Shown: in pieces, positions 15,279-26,097 of the stretch
How the letters are laid out: each line of letters begins with the position of its first letter
Numbering within the stretch: the stretch's first letter is position 1
DNA from: Pauljensenia sp018375675
GTDB lineage: Bacteria; Actinomycetota; Actinomycetes; Actinomycetales; Actinomycetaceae
Reading direction: 5' to 3'
Length of the DNA stretch: 64,000 nucleotides
Assembly (NCBI GenBank): GCA_041432705.1
Contig: JAPWAE010000010.1
Coordinates: 36,979 to 100,978, forward strand
The notes under the pieces: model-generated
Told to the model about the DNA's origin: nothing
What the model saw: only the letters and a program-made list of their open reading frames with translations
Databases searched by the model: none
Translations under genes and position numbers: made by a program

Positions 15279-16157
15279 CTAATAGCCCGCGATTTTCTCC
15301 AGTCGCGCAATGCGCTGCTCCATCGGCGGGTGCGTCGAAAACAGGCGCATGAAGGACTGCCCACGGAAAGGGTTCGCGATCATCATCGCGGCCACGTTGC
15401 GTGTGCGCGGGGTGTCTTCCATCGGGCGTCGATCCGTCGCCATCTCCAGCTTGCGCAGCGCCGATGCCAGTGCCAGCGGATCCTGCGTGAGCATCGCGCC
15501 GTCTTCGTCAGCATCGAACTCACGCGTGCGCGACAGCGAAAACTGAATCAGCATCGACGCAAAAGGCGCAAGCAAGCTGAGAACGAGCATGCCAACAAAC
15601 CCCATGCCGCCGCTACCGTCACGTCCGTTACGACCACCGAAGAACATGAAGAACTGCGCGACCGACGCGATGACGCCACCCATCGCCGCAGCAACGGACG
15701 TCGTCAGAATGTCGCGGTTATAGACATGCATCAGCTCGTGACCCAGCACTCCGCGCAGCTCACGCTCATTCAGAATAGCCAGGATGCCCTCCGTGCAGCA
15801 CACCGCCGCATTGTTCGGGTTACGCCCCGTCGCAAACGCGTTCGGCGTCAAGGAGGGCGCCACCCAGATCGACGGCATCGGCTGCTGTGCGCGCGCAGAC
15901 AGCTCACGAACGATCGCGTACAGCTGCGGCTGCTGCATCTCAGTGACCCGGTACGCGCCCATCGACCTCAGCGCAATCGTCGCCGAATTCCAGTACGAAT
16001 ACGCAGTCTGAGCGAGGCCCAATCCCGCGAACACAAACAACCACACCGCACGCCCCGTACCCGAAGCAATAAGCGCGCCAATAGCGAGCAGCAGCGCCCA
16101 CATGCCTCCCAGCAGGAGCGTCGTCTTCAGACCGTTGTGATAGTTGCGGTGCACCAT
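15279..16157 (-). CDS. htpX: Membrane zinc metalloprotease HtpX
   Basis: The 292-residue protein belongs to peptidase family M48. It has two N-terminal membrane helices (LKTTLLLGGMWALLLAIGALI and a second), the zinc site HELMH in GVLGHELMHVYNRD, and a later hydrophobic pair. The downstream Glu ligand lies in REFDADEDGAM. HtpX degrades misfolded membrane proteins from the cytoplasmic side of the membrane. The start at MVHRNYHNG is typical for the family and has AGGAT 8 nt upstream. Confidence 0.93.
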   Translation of the reverse strand: MVHRNYHNGLKTTLLLGGMWALLLAIGALIASGTGRAVWLFVFAGLGLAQTAYSYWNSATIALRSMGAYRVTEMQQPQLYAIVRELSARAQQPMPSIWVAPSLTPNAFATGRNPNNAAVCCTEGILAILNERELRGVLGHELMHVYNRDILTTSVAAAMGGVIASVAQFFMFFGGRNGRDGSGGMGFVGMLVLSLLAPFASMLIQFSLSRTREFDADEDGAMLTQDPLALASALRKLEMATDRRPMEDTPRTRNVAAMMIANPFRGQSFMRLFSTHPPMEQRIARLEKIAGY

Positions 16158-16286
16158 ACAGGCGATCCTATGGGGGTTACCTGAGAAGCTGCTGAGAACC
16201 AGCCGAACCCTCAATGAGAAACACGGACCCGCAACCTGCAGGCACCAGGCGCAGCGAGATCCACCACAGCCCCTCTCCCCCACACG

Positions 16287-16323
16287 ACGAGGCCGCGACC
16301 GGGAAACCCGGCCACGGCCTCGT
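16287..16323 (-). terminator. Terminator of fprA
   Basis: ACGAGGCCG at 16287-16295 pairs with 16315-16323, and an inner CCGGG-AAA-CCCGG stem completes the hairpin. It lies just after the fprA stop codon. Confidence 0.75.
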
Positions 16324-16338
16324 ATCGATCAGAGACGC

Positions 16339-17850
16339 TCAGTTGCGGCGGCCCGGACCCGTGTAGTCATCGAAGCGCTCGGGGGCACTCGGCACGCCCA
16401 TCTCGCCCATGCCGCCGATGAGATCCGTTTCCTTCGGATCCACCTGCGCACCACGCGAGATATCCGTCATCGCACGACGCGACACGACCTTGACGCGCTC
16501 ACGCGTGCCGCGGCCGCCCGGGAGCTCGCCGTAGTCCTCGCCCAGAGCCTGCTCGTAGGCGTCCAGAAGCTCCCAGCCCTCCCAGGTCGTGAACTCGACG
16601 CCACGGGACTCCAGGAGCGCCACCATGGCCTCGTGGCCCACCTCGGCGGTGTTCGCGTGCAGGCGGCCCTCGGAGGCGTCCTCGACGAGGTGGGAGATCG
16701 TCTGCTGGGCGTCCGACTTCGTCGAACCGATGAGGCCGACGGGGCCGCGCTTGATCCAACCGGTCGCGTACACGCCCGGAATCACGGGGGCGGATTCGTC
16801 CTTCGTGGTGTCCCCCTCGATGACGCGTCCCTCAACGTTCGGCACGACGCCGGCGCGCTCGTCGAAGGGCAGACCCGGAATCGGCGAGGAGTAGTATCCC
16901 ACCGCGCGGTACACGGCCTGCACGGGCCACGTCGTAATGACACCCGTGCCCGACACGTTTCCATCGCCGTTCAGGGCGGTGCGCTCGGTGCGCAGGGCCT
17001 TCACGTGGCCGTTCTCGTCCGCGACGATCTCGACCGGAGCCTGGAACAGGTGAATGTGGATGCGACGCGAGGCCGTGTGCTCCTCCGGGTCCGCCATCGC
17101 GTAGCTCGTCAGGGTCTTGACGACCTGACGCTGCTGATTCGACGCGCGCAGAGCCTCCTCCGAGCCCTCATCAAAGTCGAAGTCCTCTTCCGAGACGATG
17201 ACATCCACGTCCGGCACCTTGCCAAGCTCGCGCAGCTCCAGCGGCGTGAACTTCACCTGCGCCGGGCCGCGACGACCGAACACGTGCACGTCGGTAATCG
17301 GGTTCTCAGCGAGGCCCTCGGCCACGTTGGCCGGCACCTCTGTCTTGAGCATGTCCTCGGCATGCTTGGCCAGGACGCGAGCCACATCCAACGCCACATT
17401 GCCGACACCCAGGACGGCGACCTCGCGGGCCTTCAGCGGCCACGTGCGCGGGTAGTCCGGGTTGCCGTCATACCAGGACACGAAGTCGGCGGCGCCGTAG
17501 GACTCGGGCAGGTCCACACCCGGAATGTCGAGCGGGTGATCACGGTCCGCGCCCGTCGCAATGATGATCGCGTCGTAGTGGTCACGCAGGTCGTCGATCG
17601 TCACATCACGGCCGACCTCGACATTGCCGAGCAGGCGAATGTCGCCACGCTGCAGGATCTTGTACAGCGCCACGATGATCTGCTTGATACGCGGGTGATC
17701 CGGAGCGACGCCGTAGCGCACGAGACCGTAGGGCGCGGGAAGACGCTCAAACAGGTCGATATTCACCTCGAGCCCCGACTTGGACAGGATGTCCGACGCG
17801 TAAATGCCAGCGGGACCAGCGCCGATGACGGCGACGTTGAGCGGTGCCAA
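16339..17850 (-). CDS. fprA: FprA-like NADPH:ferredoxin reductase
   Basis: The 503-residue flavoprotein resembles mycobacterial FprA and mitochondrial adrenodoxin reductase. It has the FAD dinucleotide fold VAVIGAGPAGIYASD at the start, YGLVRYGVAPDHPRIK, an NADP fold VLGVGNVALDVARVLAK, and the C-terminal GWIKRGPVGLIGSTKSDA. It would pass electrons from NADPH to ferredoxin. The start is TTG with AAGGAG 7 nt upstream. It is a single gene ended by its own terminator. Confidence 0.93.
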   Translation of the reverse strand: MAPLNVAVIGAGPAGIYASDILSKSGLEVNIDLFERLPAPYGLVRYGVAPDHPRIKQIIVALYKILQRGDIRLLGNVEVGRDVTIDDLRDHYDAIIIATGADRDHPLDIPGVDLPESYGAADFVSWYDGNPDYPRTWPLKAREVAVLGVGNVALDVARVLAKHAEDMLKTEVPANVAEGLAENPITDVHVFGRRGPAQVKFTPLELRELGKVPDVDVIVSEEDFDFDEGSEEALRASNQQRQVVKTLTSYAMADPEEHTASRRIHIHLFQAPVEIVADENGHVKALRTERTALNGDGNVSGTGVITTWPVQAVYRAVGYYSSPIPGLPFDERAGVVPNVEGRVIEGDTTKDESAPVIPGVYATGWIKRGPVGLIGSTKSDAQQTISHLVEDASEGRLHANTAEVGHEAMVALLESRGVEFTTWEGWELLDAYEQALGEDYGELPGGRGTRERVKVVSRRAMTDISRGAQVDPKETDLIGGMGEMGVPSAPERFDDYTGPGRRN

Positions 17851-17975
17851 CCGATTTCTCCTTCTTCGTGACCGCGCGCGTGTGCGCGCACCTGGGCACT
17901 AAGTCTAGCGCGCCGTTGCCAAGGGCAACCTTAGCTGAGACCCCTCACACACCTCAAGGGCCCCGGGCACACGAC

Positions 17976-18022
17976 GAGGCCGGGGCCAGCCACGCAGTCA
18001 CGCGCAGCCGAGCCCCGGCCTC
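17976..18022 (-). terminator. Terminator of the menJ-nuo-ids operon
   Basis: GAGGCCGGGGC at 17976-17986 pairs with 18012-18022. It lies 11 bp after the polyprenyl synthase stop and is the likely end of the long leftward operon. Confidence 0.75.
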
Positions 18023-18033
18023 ATTATCGACAA

Positions 18034-19047
18034 TCAGACCAGGCGATCCACCATCAGGTTCGCGAACGCCTCCAGCGCGGTCTTCGCCTCACCCTTGGGC
18101 AGCGGCGCCAGCGCGGCGACCGCGTCGTTCGCCCAGGTGCGCGCGAGCTCGCGGGTCTCCTCCAGCACGTCGTGGTTGCGCAGCTGCTCAACGACCGACG
18201 CCAGGGCCTCGTCCGAGGACAGGTCACCCGTCAGCTCGCGCAGGATGCGCGCGCCGGCCTCGTCGATCGTGCCAGCCGCCTCGCGGCGACGCAGGAGGAG
18301 GACGGGCAGGGTGTCCACGCCCTCGCGCAGATCGGTGCCGGGCGTCTTGCCCGACTGCTCGCCCGAGGACGCCAGGTCGAGCACGTCATCGGCGATCTGG
18401 AAGGCGACGCCCACCTTCTCACCGAAGTCGCTCACCACGTCCGCCATCAGCTGGCCGGCGCCCGACAGGAGCGCGCCGAAAGACGCGGCGGTGGACACGA
18501 GCGAGCCCGTCTTATCCGCCAGGACCTGCAGGTAGAAGTCGACGCGATCAGCGCCGCCCGTCGGACCAAAGGTTTCGTTGAGCTGGCCCTCGCACAGACG
18601 CTCAAACGTGCGTGCGTGGTGCGCGACCATCTCCGGGCCCAGTGAGGCCACCAGCAGCGACGCGCGGGCGAACAGGATGTCGCCAGCCAGAATCGCGCGG
18701 TTGTTGCCCCACAGGTGCTGAGCCGATGGAACGCCGCGACGCGTGGGCGCCGAATCCATGACGTCGTCGTGGTACAGGGACGCCAGGTGCGTGAGCTCGA
18801 CCGCCGTCGCAGCCGTGATGACCTGCTCGTCGAGCGCACGCTCGGGCTCACCCAGCTGCGCGCAAACGAGGGTCAGCAGCGGACGCATCCGCTTGCCGCC
18901 CGCCACCGCAAGGTGACGAGTTAGCTCGTCCGTCAGGTCACGAGACGAGGAGACGGCGTCGAGGAGACGACGCTCGACGACCTCGAGCCCCGGGGTAATA
19001 CGGGACTCGAGGTCGGGAACATGAAGATCGGGTGTTTGAGCGCTCAC
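18034..19047 (-). CDS. Long-chain polyprenyl diphosphate synthase
   Basis: The 337-residue all-helical protein has both aspartate-rich motifs: DDVMD in LTHLASLYHDDVMDSAPTRRG and DDVLD in FQIADDVLDLASSG, with GGKRMRPLL before the first. A small residue (Ala) at the fifth position before the first motif favours a long product, such as heptaprenyl to nonaprenyl diphosphate, which suits a menaquinone side chain. The GTG start overlaps the nuoN stop as GTGA, so it is translated as the last gene of the complex I operon. The exact chain length cannot be read. Confidence 0.9.
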   Translation of the reverse strand: MSAQTPDLHVPDLESRITPGLEVVERRLLDAVSSSRDLTDELTRHLAVAGGKRMRPLLTLVCAQLGEPERALDEQVITAATAVELTHLASLYHDDVMDSAPTRRGVPSAQHLWGNNRAILAGDILFARASLLVASLGPEMVAHHARTFERLCEGQLNETFGPTGGADRVDFYLQVLADKTGSLVSTAASFGALLSGAGQLMADVVSDFGEKVGVAFQIADDVLDLASSGEQSGKTPGTDLREGVDTLPVLLLRRREAAGTIDEAGARILRELTGDLSSDEALASVVEQLRNHDVLEETRELARTWANDAVAALAPLPKGEAKTALEAFANLMVDRLV

Positions 19048-20612
19048 GGAATCAGTATGACGATCTTTTCGAGCAGACTCAACACGGGACCGGGGAAGAC
19101 GCCCAGGGCGAGCGTGCCAATCGCGCACACGGCGATCGCCAGAGCGGACAGGCCCTCCGACTTCACCACGACGGACTCGTCACTGGGCTCGGTGAAGAAC
19201 ATCAGGCGCACGAGGCGGAAGTAGTAGAACGCGGTGATCGCCGAAGCCACGAGGCCCACGATCGCGAGCCAGCCCACGCCGCCCTTGATCGCGTCGGAGA
19301 AAATCACGAACTTACCAATGAAACCGCCCGTCAGCGGGATGCCCGCAAACGACAGCAGGAAGACCAGCATCGCGCCAGCGATCCACGGGTTAGTGCGGCC
19401 AATGCCCGCCCACTTGCGCAGGCTCGTCGCCTCGCCCAGGACGTTACCGTCCGCGTCGCGGCCGCGCACCAGCGTGACCACGCCGAAAGCGCCGACAGTC
19501 GCCAGGCCGTAACCGAGCGTGTAGAACAACACATGGCCCGTGATGCCCTTTTCCATCGCGAGAATCCCCATCAGGATGAAGCCCGCGTGGGCGATCGAGG
19601 AGTAGGCCAGCATGCGCTTGACGTCATCCTGCACGAGGCCAGCGAAGGTACCGACGAGGATCGTCAGGACCGCCACGGCCGCAAAGATGTACAGGAAGTC
19701 CCACTGCAGGTAGGCGGCGGCGACCGTGTAGAAGCGGATCATCGCAGCGAAGGCCGCAATCTTCACGGCGGCAGCCATGAAGCCCGTCACCGGGGTCGGG
19801 GCGCCCGTGTAGACATCGGGGGTCCATGCATGGAAGGGGGCTGCGCCCACCTTGAACAGCAGGCCGACCATCACGCAGAAGACGCCCACGAGGACCATCC
19901 ACTCCATGTTCGTATGGGTGGAGATGGCCTCGGCCAGCGCGGAGATGCGCAGCGAGTTGGAGAAGCCGAAGAGGAAGGCGGAGCCCATGAGCAGGAAGCC
20001 CGAGGAGAAGGCGCCGAGCACGAAGTACTTGAGGGCCGACTCGTAGGACAGCTGGCGACGACGGCGGGCCGTGGCAGCCATGATGTACAGGGGCAGCGAC
20101 ATGACCTCGAGGGCCACGAACAGGGTCACGAAGTTGTCCGCCGCGGGGAAGATCATCATGCCGCCCAGGGAGAACAGGGTCAGCGGGAAGATCTCGGAAC
20201 GCTGGTAGCCCTTGCGCTCCGACAGCTCCTCCGCGGCCGAGTCCGGACGATCCGACGGCTGGCCGGCAAACGCGCCGTCACCGACGGAGGTGCGGTCGGC
20301 CATCACGAGGACGGCGAAGAAGCCGATGATGACGAGGGCCGACTGAGCGCCGATCGTCAGCGGATCCTCCATGTACTCCCCCAGCGTCACCGGAGTCTCC
20401 AGGACGGGGACCCAGCGCAGGGCGAGCATGACGCACGCACCTGCGGTCGCCAGGATCGACAGACCGATCACGAGGGGACGGCGTGCCTTGGCGGGGGCAA
20501 AGGCCTCGACGAGGACGCCGAGGACCGCGCCGCCCAGCACGATGAGGATAGGCGCGAGGCTCACCCAGTGAACCTCGGGGGCCTGGAAGTTATCCATGGG
20601 TAGAACGTTCAC
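19044..20612 (-). CDS. nuoN: NADH:quinone oxidoreductase subunit N
   Basis: The 522-residue membrane protein is one of the three antiporter-like proton-pumping subunits of complex I. Conserved segments include VTLFVALEVMSLPLYIMAA with the key Glu, LLFKVGAAPFHAWTPDVYTGAPTPVTGFM, and VKRMLAYSSIAHAGFILMG. The length is near the upper end for the family, with a 30-residue insert after residue 100 (DRTSVGDGAFAGQ). It starts with GTG that overlaps the nuoM stop; an ATG five codons later is possible. Confidence 0.96.
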   Translation of the reverse strand: MNVLPMDNFQAPEVHWVSLAPILIVLGGAVLGVLVEAFAPAKARRPLVIGLSILATAGACVMLALRWVPVLETPVTLGEYMEDPLTIGAQSALVIIGFFAVLVMADRTSVGDGAFAGQPSDRPDSAAEELSERKGYQRSEIFPLTLFSLGGMMIFPAADNFVTLFVALEVMSLPLYIMAATARRRRQLSYESALKYFVLGAFSSGFLLMGSAFLFGFSNSLRISALAEAISTHTNMEWMVLVGVFCVMVGLLFKVGAAPFHAWTPDVYTGAPTPVTGFMAAAVKIAAFAAMIRFYTVAAAYLQWDFLYIFAAVAVLTILVGTFAGLVQDDVKRMLAYSSIAHAGFILMGILAMEKGITGHVLFYTLGYGLATVGAFGVVTLVRGRDADGNVLGEATSLRKWAGIGRTNPWIAGAMLVFLLSFAGIPLTGGFIGKFVIFSDAIKGGVGWLAIVGLVASAITAFYYFRLVRLMFFTEPSDESVVVKSEGLSALAIAVCAIGTLALGVFPGPVLSLLEKIVILIP

Positions 20613-22168
20613 TGTGCGCTCCCTTCAGCGGTGGCGCCGACCTGCGTGGTGGGCAGGCCGAGGTCTGAAGCAACCGGGGTCAGGGCGCTCACGAGAGGCG
20701 CCGACCAGATACCAAGGATGAGCATCGCGGCCACGAGCGGCACCATGACGCCGCGCTCACGGCCGTTCAGGTCCGCCAGCTCTTCCTTACCCTTGCCGGG
20801 CGCACCGGTGAAGACGCGCTGGTAGGGCATGAGCACGTAGAGGGCGGCGATGACGACACCCAGGACCGCGAATAGCGCCAGCGGACCGCTGACCGTCCAC
20901 GTACCCATGAGCACGAGGTACTCGGGAACGAAGCCGGACAGACCGGGCAGGGCGATGGACGCGAGGCCGGACACGAGCCACAGGCCCGCGAGGACCGGTG
21001 TCACGCGCTGCATACCCTCGTACTCACGCATGTCCTGCGTGCCACCGCGGCGCGAGAGCCAGCCGGAGAGCAGGAACATCGCGGCGATCGAGACGCCGTG
21101 GGCGACCATGTAGAACATGGCGCCGACGAGAGCGATCTGCGAGCCGATGAAGATGCCCAGGACCATGAAGCCGAAGTGCGACACCGAGGTGTAGGACACC
21201 AGACGCATGATGTCGTTCTGGCCGTTGGCCGACAGGCCGCCCCACAGGATGGAGATGACGGCGAGCACGCACATGACCCACTTGGCGGACGAGGCCGCAC
21301 CGGGGGTTAGCTGCAGGCACAGGGTGATCATGCCGAAGGTGCCGATCTTATCCAGGACGCCGACGAGCAGCACCGAGGTACCGGGACGGGCGACGGCGGC
21401 CGTGTCAGGCAGCCACGTGTGCACCGGGACCATGGGGGCCTTGATCGCAAAGGCAACCATGAAGGTCACGAAGATGACCATCTGAACCGTGTCCGGCGCC
21501 GTCGGCAGGAGCTCGGCGAGCATGTCCATGCGGAAGAAGGTCGAGGCATCGGGGTTCGCCTGGTAGGCGATGGCCCACACGTAGAGGATGCCACCGAGCA
21601 TCACCAGTCCACCGAACAGCGAGTACAGCAGGAACTTCATGGCGGCCTTGTGACGCGCGGCCTCGTCACCGACGCCGTAGCGTCCGATCATGAGGTACAG
21701 CGGCACGAGCATCGCCTCGAAGGCGAAGTAGAAGACCGTCAGATCGTAGGCCGCGAAGATCACGACCATGAACGCCTGGAGTGCCAGGACCAGCGCCGGG
21801 TAGGCGCCGCGGTCCGCGGCATCGTCCTCGTCCCAGCCCGCAATCAGCACGAGCGGCACGAGGCCAATCGCCAGGAGGATCATGACCAGGCCGAGGGACG
21901 TGACGCCGAGGGACCAGGTGATGCCGATCTGGGGGATCCACAGGTGGGACTCGTACACCTGGTACGAGGCCGGGGCGGACCAGTCGAAGACGGAGGCGGC
22001 CACGTACACGCCGAGCGCGAGCTCGACGAGGGAGACCACCAGGGCGATGACGCGCCCGGCGGCGCGCCTCAGGGGCGAGACGAAGCCGAGGAGGGCCGCG
22101 CCCGCAGCCGGAATGGCCACGAGGACGGACAGCCACGGGAAGTTAGCAGCAACCATTGCACTTTCCAT
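20609..22168 (-). CDS. nuoM: NADH:quinone oxidoreductase subunit M
   Basis: The 519-residue antiporter-like subunit has FYFAFEAMLVPLYLMIGRYG, AFAIKAPMVPVHTWLPDTAAVARPGTSV and IMRLVSYTSVSHFGFMVLG, all typical of NuoM. It pumps protons in the membrane arm. The start at MESAMVAANFP has AAGGGG 9 nt upstream; a second ATG five residues later is possible. The 3' end overlaps nuoN by 4 bp. Confidence 0.96.
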   Translation of the reverse strand: MESAMVAANFPWLSVLVAIPAAGAALLGFVSPLRRAAGRVIALVVSLVELALGVYVAASVFDWSAPASYQVYESHLWIPQIGITWSLGVTSLGLVMILLAIGLVPLVLIAGWDEDDAADRGAYPALVLALQAFMVVIFAAYDLTVFYFAFEAMLVPLYLMIGRYGVGDEAARHKAAMKFLLYSLFGGLVMLGGILYVWAIAYQANPDASTFFRMDMLAELLPTAPDTVQMVIFVTFMVAFAIKAPMVPVHTWLPDTAAVARPGTSVLLVGVLDKIGTFGMITLCLQLTPGAASSAKWVMCVLAVISILWGGLSANGQNDIMRLVSYTSVSHFGFMVLGIFIGSQIALVGAMFYMVAHGVSIAAMFLLSGWLSRRGGTQDMREYEGMQRVTPVLAGLWLVSGLASIALPGLSGFVPEYLVLMGTWTVSGPLALFAVLGVVIAALYVLMPYQRVFTGAPGKGKEELADLNGRERGVMVPLVAAMLILGIWSAPLVSALTPVASDLGLPTTQVGATAEGSAQ

Positions 22169-22181
22169 TGTCGTGTACCCC

Positions 22182-24158
<1,977 letters not shown>

Positions 24159-24173
24159 GAGTTACGTCCTCCC

Positions 24174-24473
24174 TCAGTTCTTCAGCAGGTTGAGATCGTC
24201 CATGCTCGTGGTCGAGCGGGAACGATAGATGGACACGATGATCGACAGGCCGACGACAACTTCGGCGGCCGCGACGACCATGACGAAGAACGCCATGATC
24301 TCGCCGTCAACGTTGGAGTTAATACGCGCAAACGTCACGAGGACGAGGTTCGCGGCGTTGAGCATCATTTCGACGCCCATGAGCGCGATGACCGCACTGC
24401 GGCGCACGAGGACCGTGGTCGCACCGATGGCGAACAGCACACCCGCAAGGATGAGGTACCAGGCGAGGCTCAC
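24174..24473 (-). CDS. nuoK: NADH:quinone oxidoreductase subunit K
   Basis: The 99-residue protein has three membrane helices and the conserved acidic residues in ALMGVEMMLNAANLVLV and FFVMVVAAAEVVVGLSIIV that form part of the proton path. The GTG start overlaps the nuoJ stop as GTGA. Confidence 0.95.
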   Translation of the reverse strand: MSLAWYLILAGVLFAIGATTVLVRRSAVIALMGVEMMLNAANLVLVTFARINSNVDGEIMAFFVMVVAAAEVVVGLSIIVSIYRSRSTTSMDDLNLLKN

Positions 24474-25447
24474 TTGCTCTCCTCCTTCTTCTCAATGGGG
24501 GTGGTGGTGCGCGCCTTGCGGGCCCGGGGCTGGGCCAGACCGGTGGGCGCGTCCGCACCGGGCATGCCGAAGGCGCCGGAGCGGGGGACGTCGGGCGTGC
24601 GCCCGATGGTGTAGGGCGACTCGTCGAGCTCGGAGGCCTCGGCCGCCGTGGTGCGCGCGAGGGCAAGCTGCTCGGAGACCTCGGGGGTGACCTCGCCGAT
24701 CGTGCGGGCAAGGCCACGCACGCGCAGGACTCGGGGCACCGACTCCTCGACCGGGCCGAGGGTCTCGCCGGAGACGGCGGGCACGTCGGCCGCGTTCGAC
24801 TGGGCGTAGACACCGGGGGCGGGCAGCTGGCCGATGCGAGCGCCCTTCTCGGCGAACGCGCGCATCTTGTTGCGAGCCGTCTCGAACTGGTCGGCCTTCG
24901 GGGTGAGGCGATCAGAGTGGGTCAGCAGCATCGCGCCGACAGCGGCCGTGATCAGCAGGCCGCCGGCGAGCTCCATACTCAGCCAGTGCTCCTGGAACAG
25001 CGTGATCGCCAGGTCGGTGATCGGCTGGTCGGAGTAGGGATCGACCTCGACAGGCTTGTGCGGGGCGGGCACGGCCTTGAGAATCGCCGTCGTGACGATG
25101 ACGATCAGGCCGAGGCCACCGAGCACCGCCGCGACAATCGCGCCGCGGCTCTGGCGGGCGTAGTCGTCAGAGGTGCCGATGCCGATCAGCATGATGACGA
25201 AGAGGAACAGCATCATGATCGCGCCGGTGTACACGACGATCTGCGCGACGCCCAGGAAGGGGGCGCTGTTCGCGATGTACAGGACTGCCAGGCCGAGCAT
25301 GACGCCGACCATGCAGATGACCGAGTGCGCGGCCTTCTTGAAGAAGAGGACACCCAGAGCGCAGGCGACCATGACAATGGCCGTGCATGCGAAGAGGATG
25401 ATCTCCCCCGTTGACCCCATCATGGGCCAACCGTTGGACAGGTTCAT
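24470..25447 (-). CDS. nuoJ: NADH:quinone oxidoreductase subunit J with long C-terminal tail
   Basis: The first 175 residues are a standard NuoJ with five membrane helices, including LAVLYIANSAPFLGVAQIVVYTGAIMMLFLF. The remaining 150 residues are a charged, low-complexity cytoplasmic tail (TPKADQFETARNKMRAFAEK, then Pro, Ala and Arg-rich sequence ending in KKEESK). Actinobacterial NuoJ proteins often carry such tails; their role is unknown. It shares one base with nuoI (TGATG). Confidence 0.94.
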   Translation of the reverse strand: MNLSNGWPMMGSTGEIILFACTAIVMVACALGVLFFKKAAHSVICMVGVMLGLAVLYIANSAPFLGVAQIVVYTGAIMMLFLFVIMLIGIGTSDDYARQSRGAIVAAVLGGLGLIVIVTTAILKAVPAPHKPVEVDPYSDQPITDLAITLFQEHWLSMELAGGLLITAAVGAMLLTHSDRLTPKADQFETARNKMRAFAEKGARIGQLPAPGVYAQSNAADVPAVSGETLGPVEESVPRVLRVRGLARTIGEVTPEVSEQLALARTTAAEASELDESPYTIGRTPDVPRSGAFGMPGADAPTGLAQPRARKARTTTPIEKKEESK

Positions 25448-26097
25448 CAGTGTGCCTCCTCGGCGACTCGTACCGTCTTGAGGGAGGGGTCGTCGGGGCG
25501 GCGGCTCGCCACCCAGTCAACCTGGGCGGCGGTGGGGCCGGTGACTTCCCCGCGGTAGTAGTCGATGTCGTTCTTACCTTCGACCATGGGGTGGGGCGCT
25601 GCGAGCATGCCCTCTGCGAGCGGGACCAGGAGGTCTTCCTTCTCGTAGATGTCGTCCTCGCGGGTGTACTTGGCGATTTCGAAGTCGTTCGTCATCGTCA
25701 GGGCGCGCGTGGGGCACGCCTCGATGCACATACCGCAGAAGATGCAGCGCAGGTAGTTGATCTGGTAGACGCGGCCGTAACGCTCGCCCGCAGAGTACTG
25801 CTCCTCGGGCGTGTTCGAGGCGGCCTCGACGAAGATCGCGTCAGCGGGGCACGCCCAGGCGCACAGCTCGCAGCCGACGCACTTTTCCAGGCCGTCGTCG
25901 TAGCGGTTGAGCTGGTGACGACCGTGGAAGCGGGGCATGACGCGCGCGGGTTCGCGCGGGTACTGCTCGGTGACGGTGGGCCGGAAGAAGGAAGCCATGG
26001 TGACTCCGTAGCCGGCCATGGGCGCGACGAACTGGGCGAACGCACCCTTGGGGTCATGCTCGAAGAGCATTTCCTCGTCGGTGGTCTTCTCACTCAT
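25447..26097 (-). CDS. nuoI: NADH:quinone oxidoreductase subunit I
   Basis: The 216-residue peripheral subunit carries two 4Fe-4S clusters, with ligands in CVGCELCAWACPADA and CIFCGMCIEACPTRA. It relays electrons to NuoB. The start at MSEKTTDEEMLF is chosen because it overlaps the nuoH stop by 8 bp, and an upstream extension would be Arg/Pro-rich sequence unlike the family. Confidence 0.96.
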   Translation of the reverse strand: MSEKTTDEEMLFEHDPKGAFAQFVAPMAGYGVTMASFFRPTVTEQYPREPARVMPRFHGRHQLNRYDDGLEKCVGCELCAWACPADAIFVEAASNTPEEQYSAGERYGRVYQINYLRCIFCGMCIEACPTRALTMTNDFEIAKYTREDDIYEKEDLLVPLAEGMLAAPHPMVEGKNDIDYYRGEVTGPTAAQVDWVASRRPDDPSLKTVRVAEEAH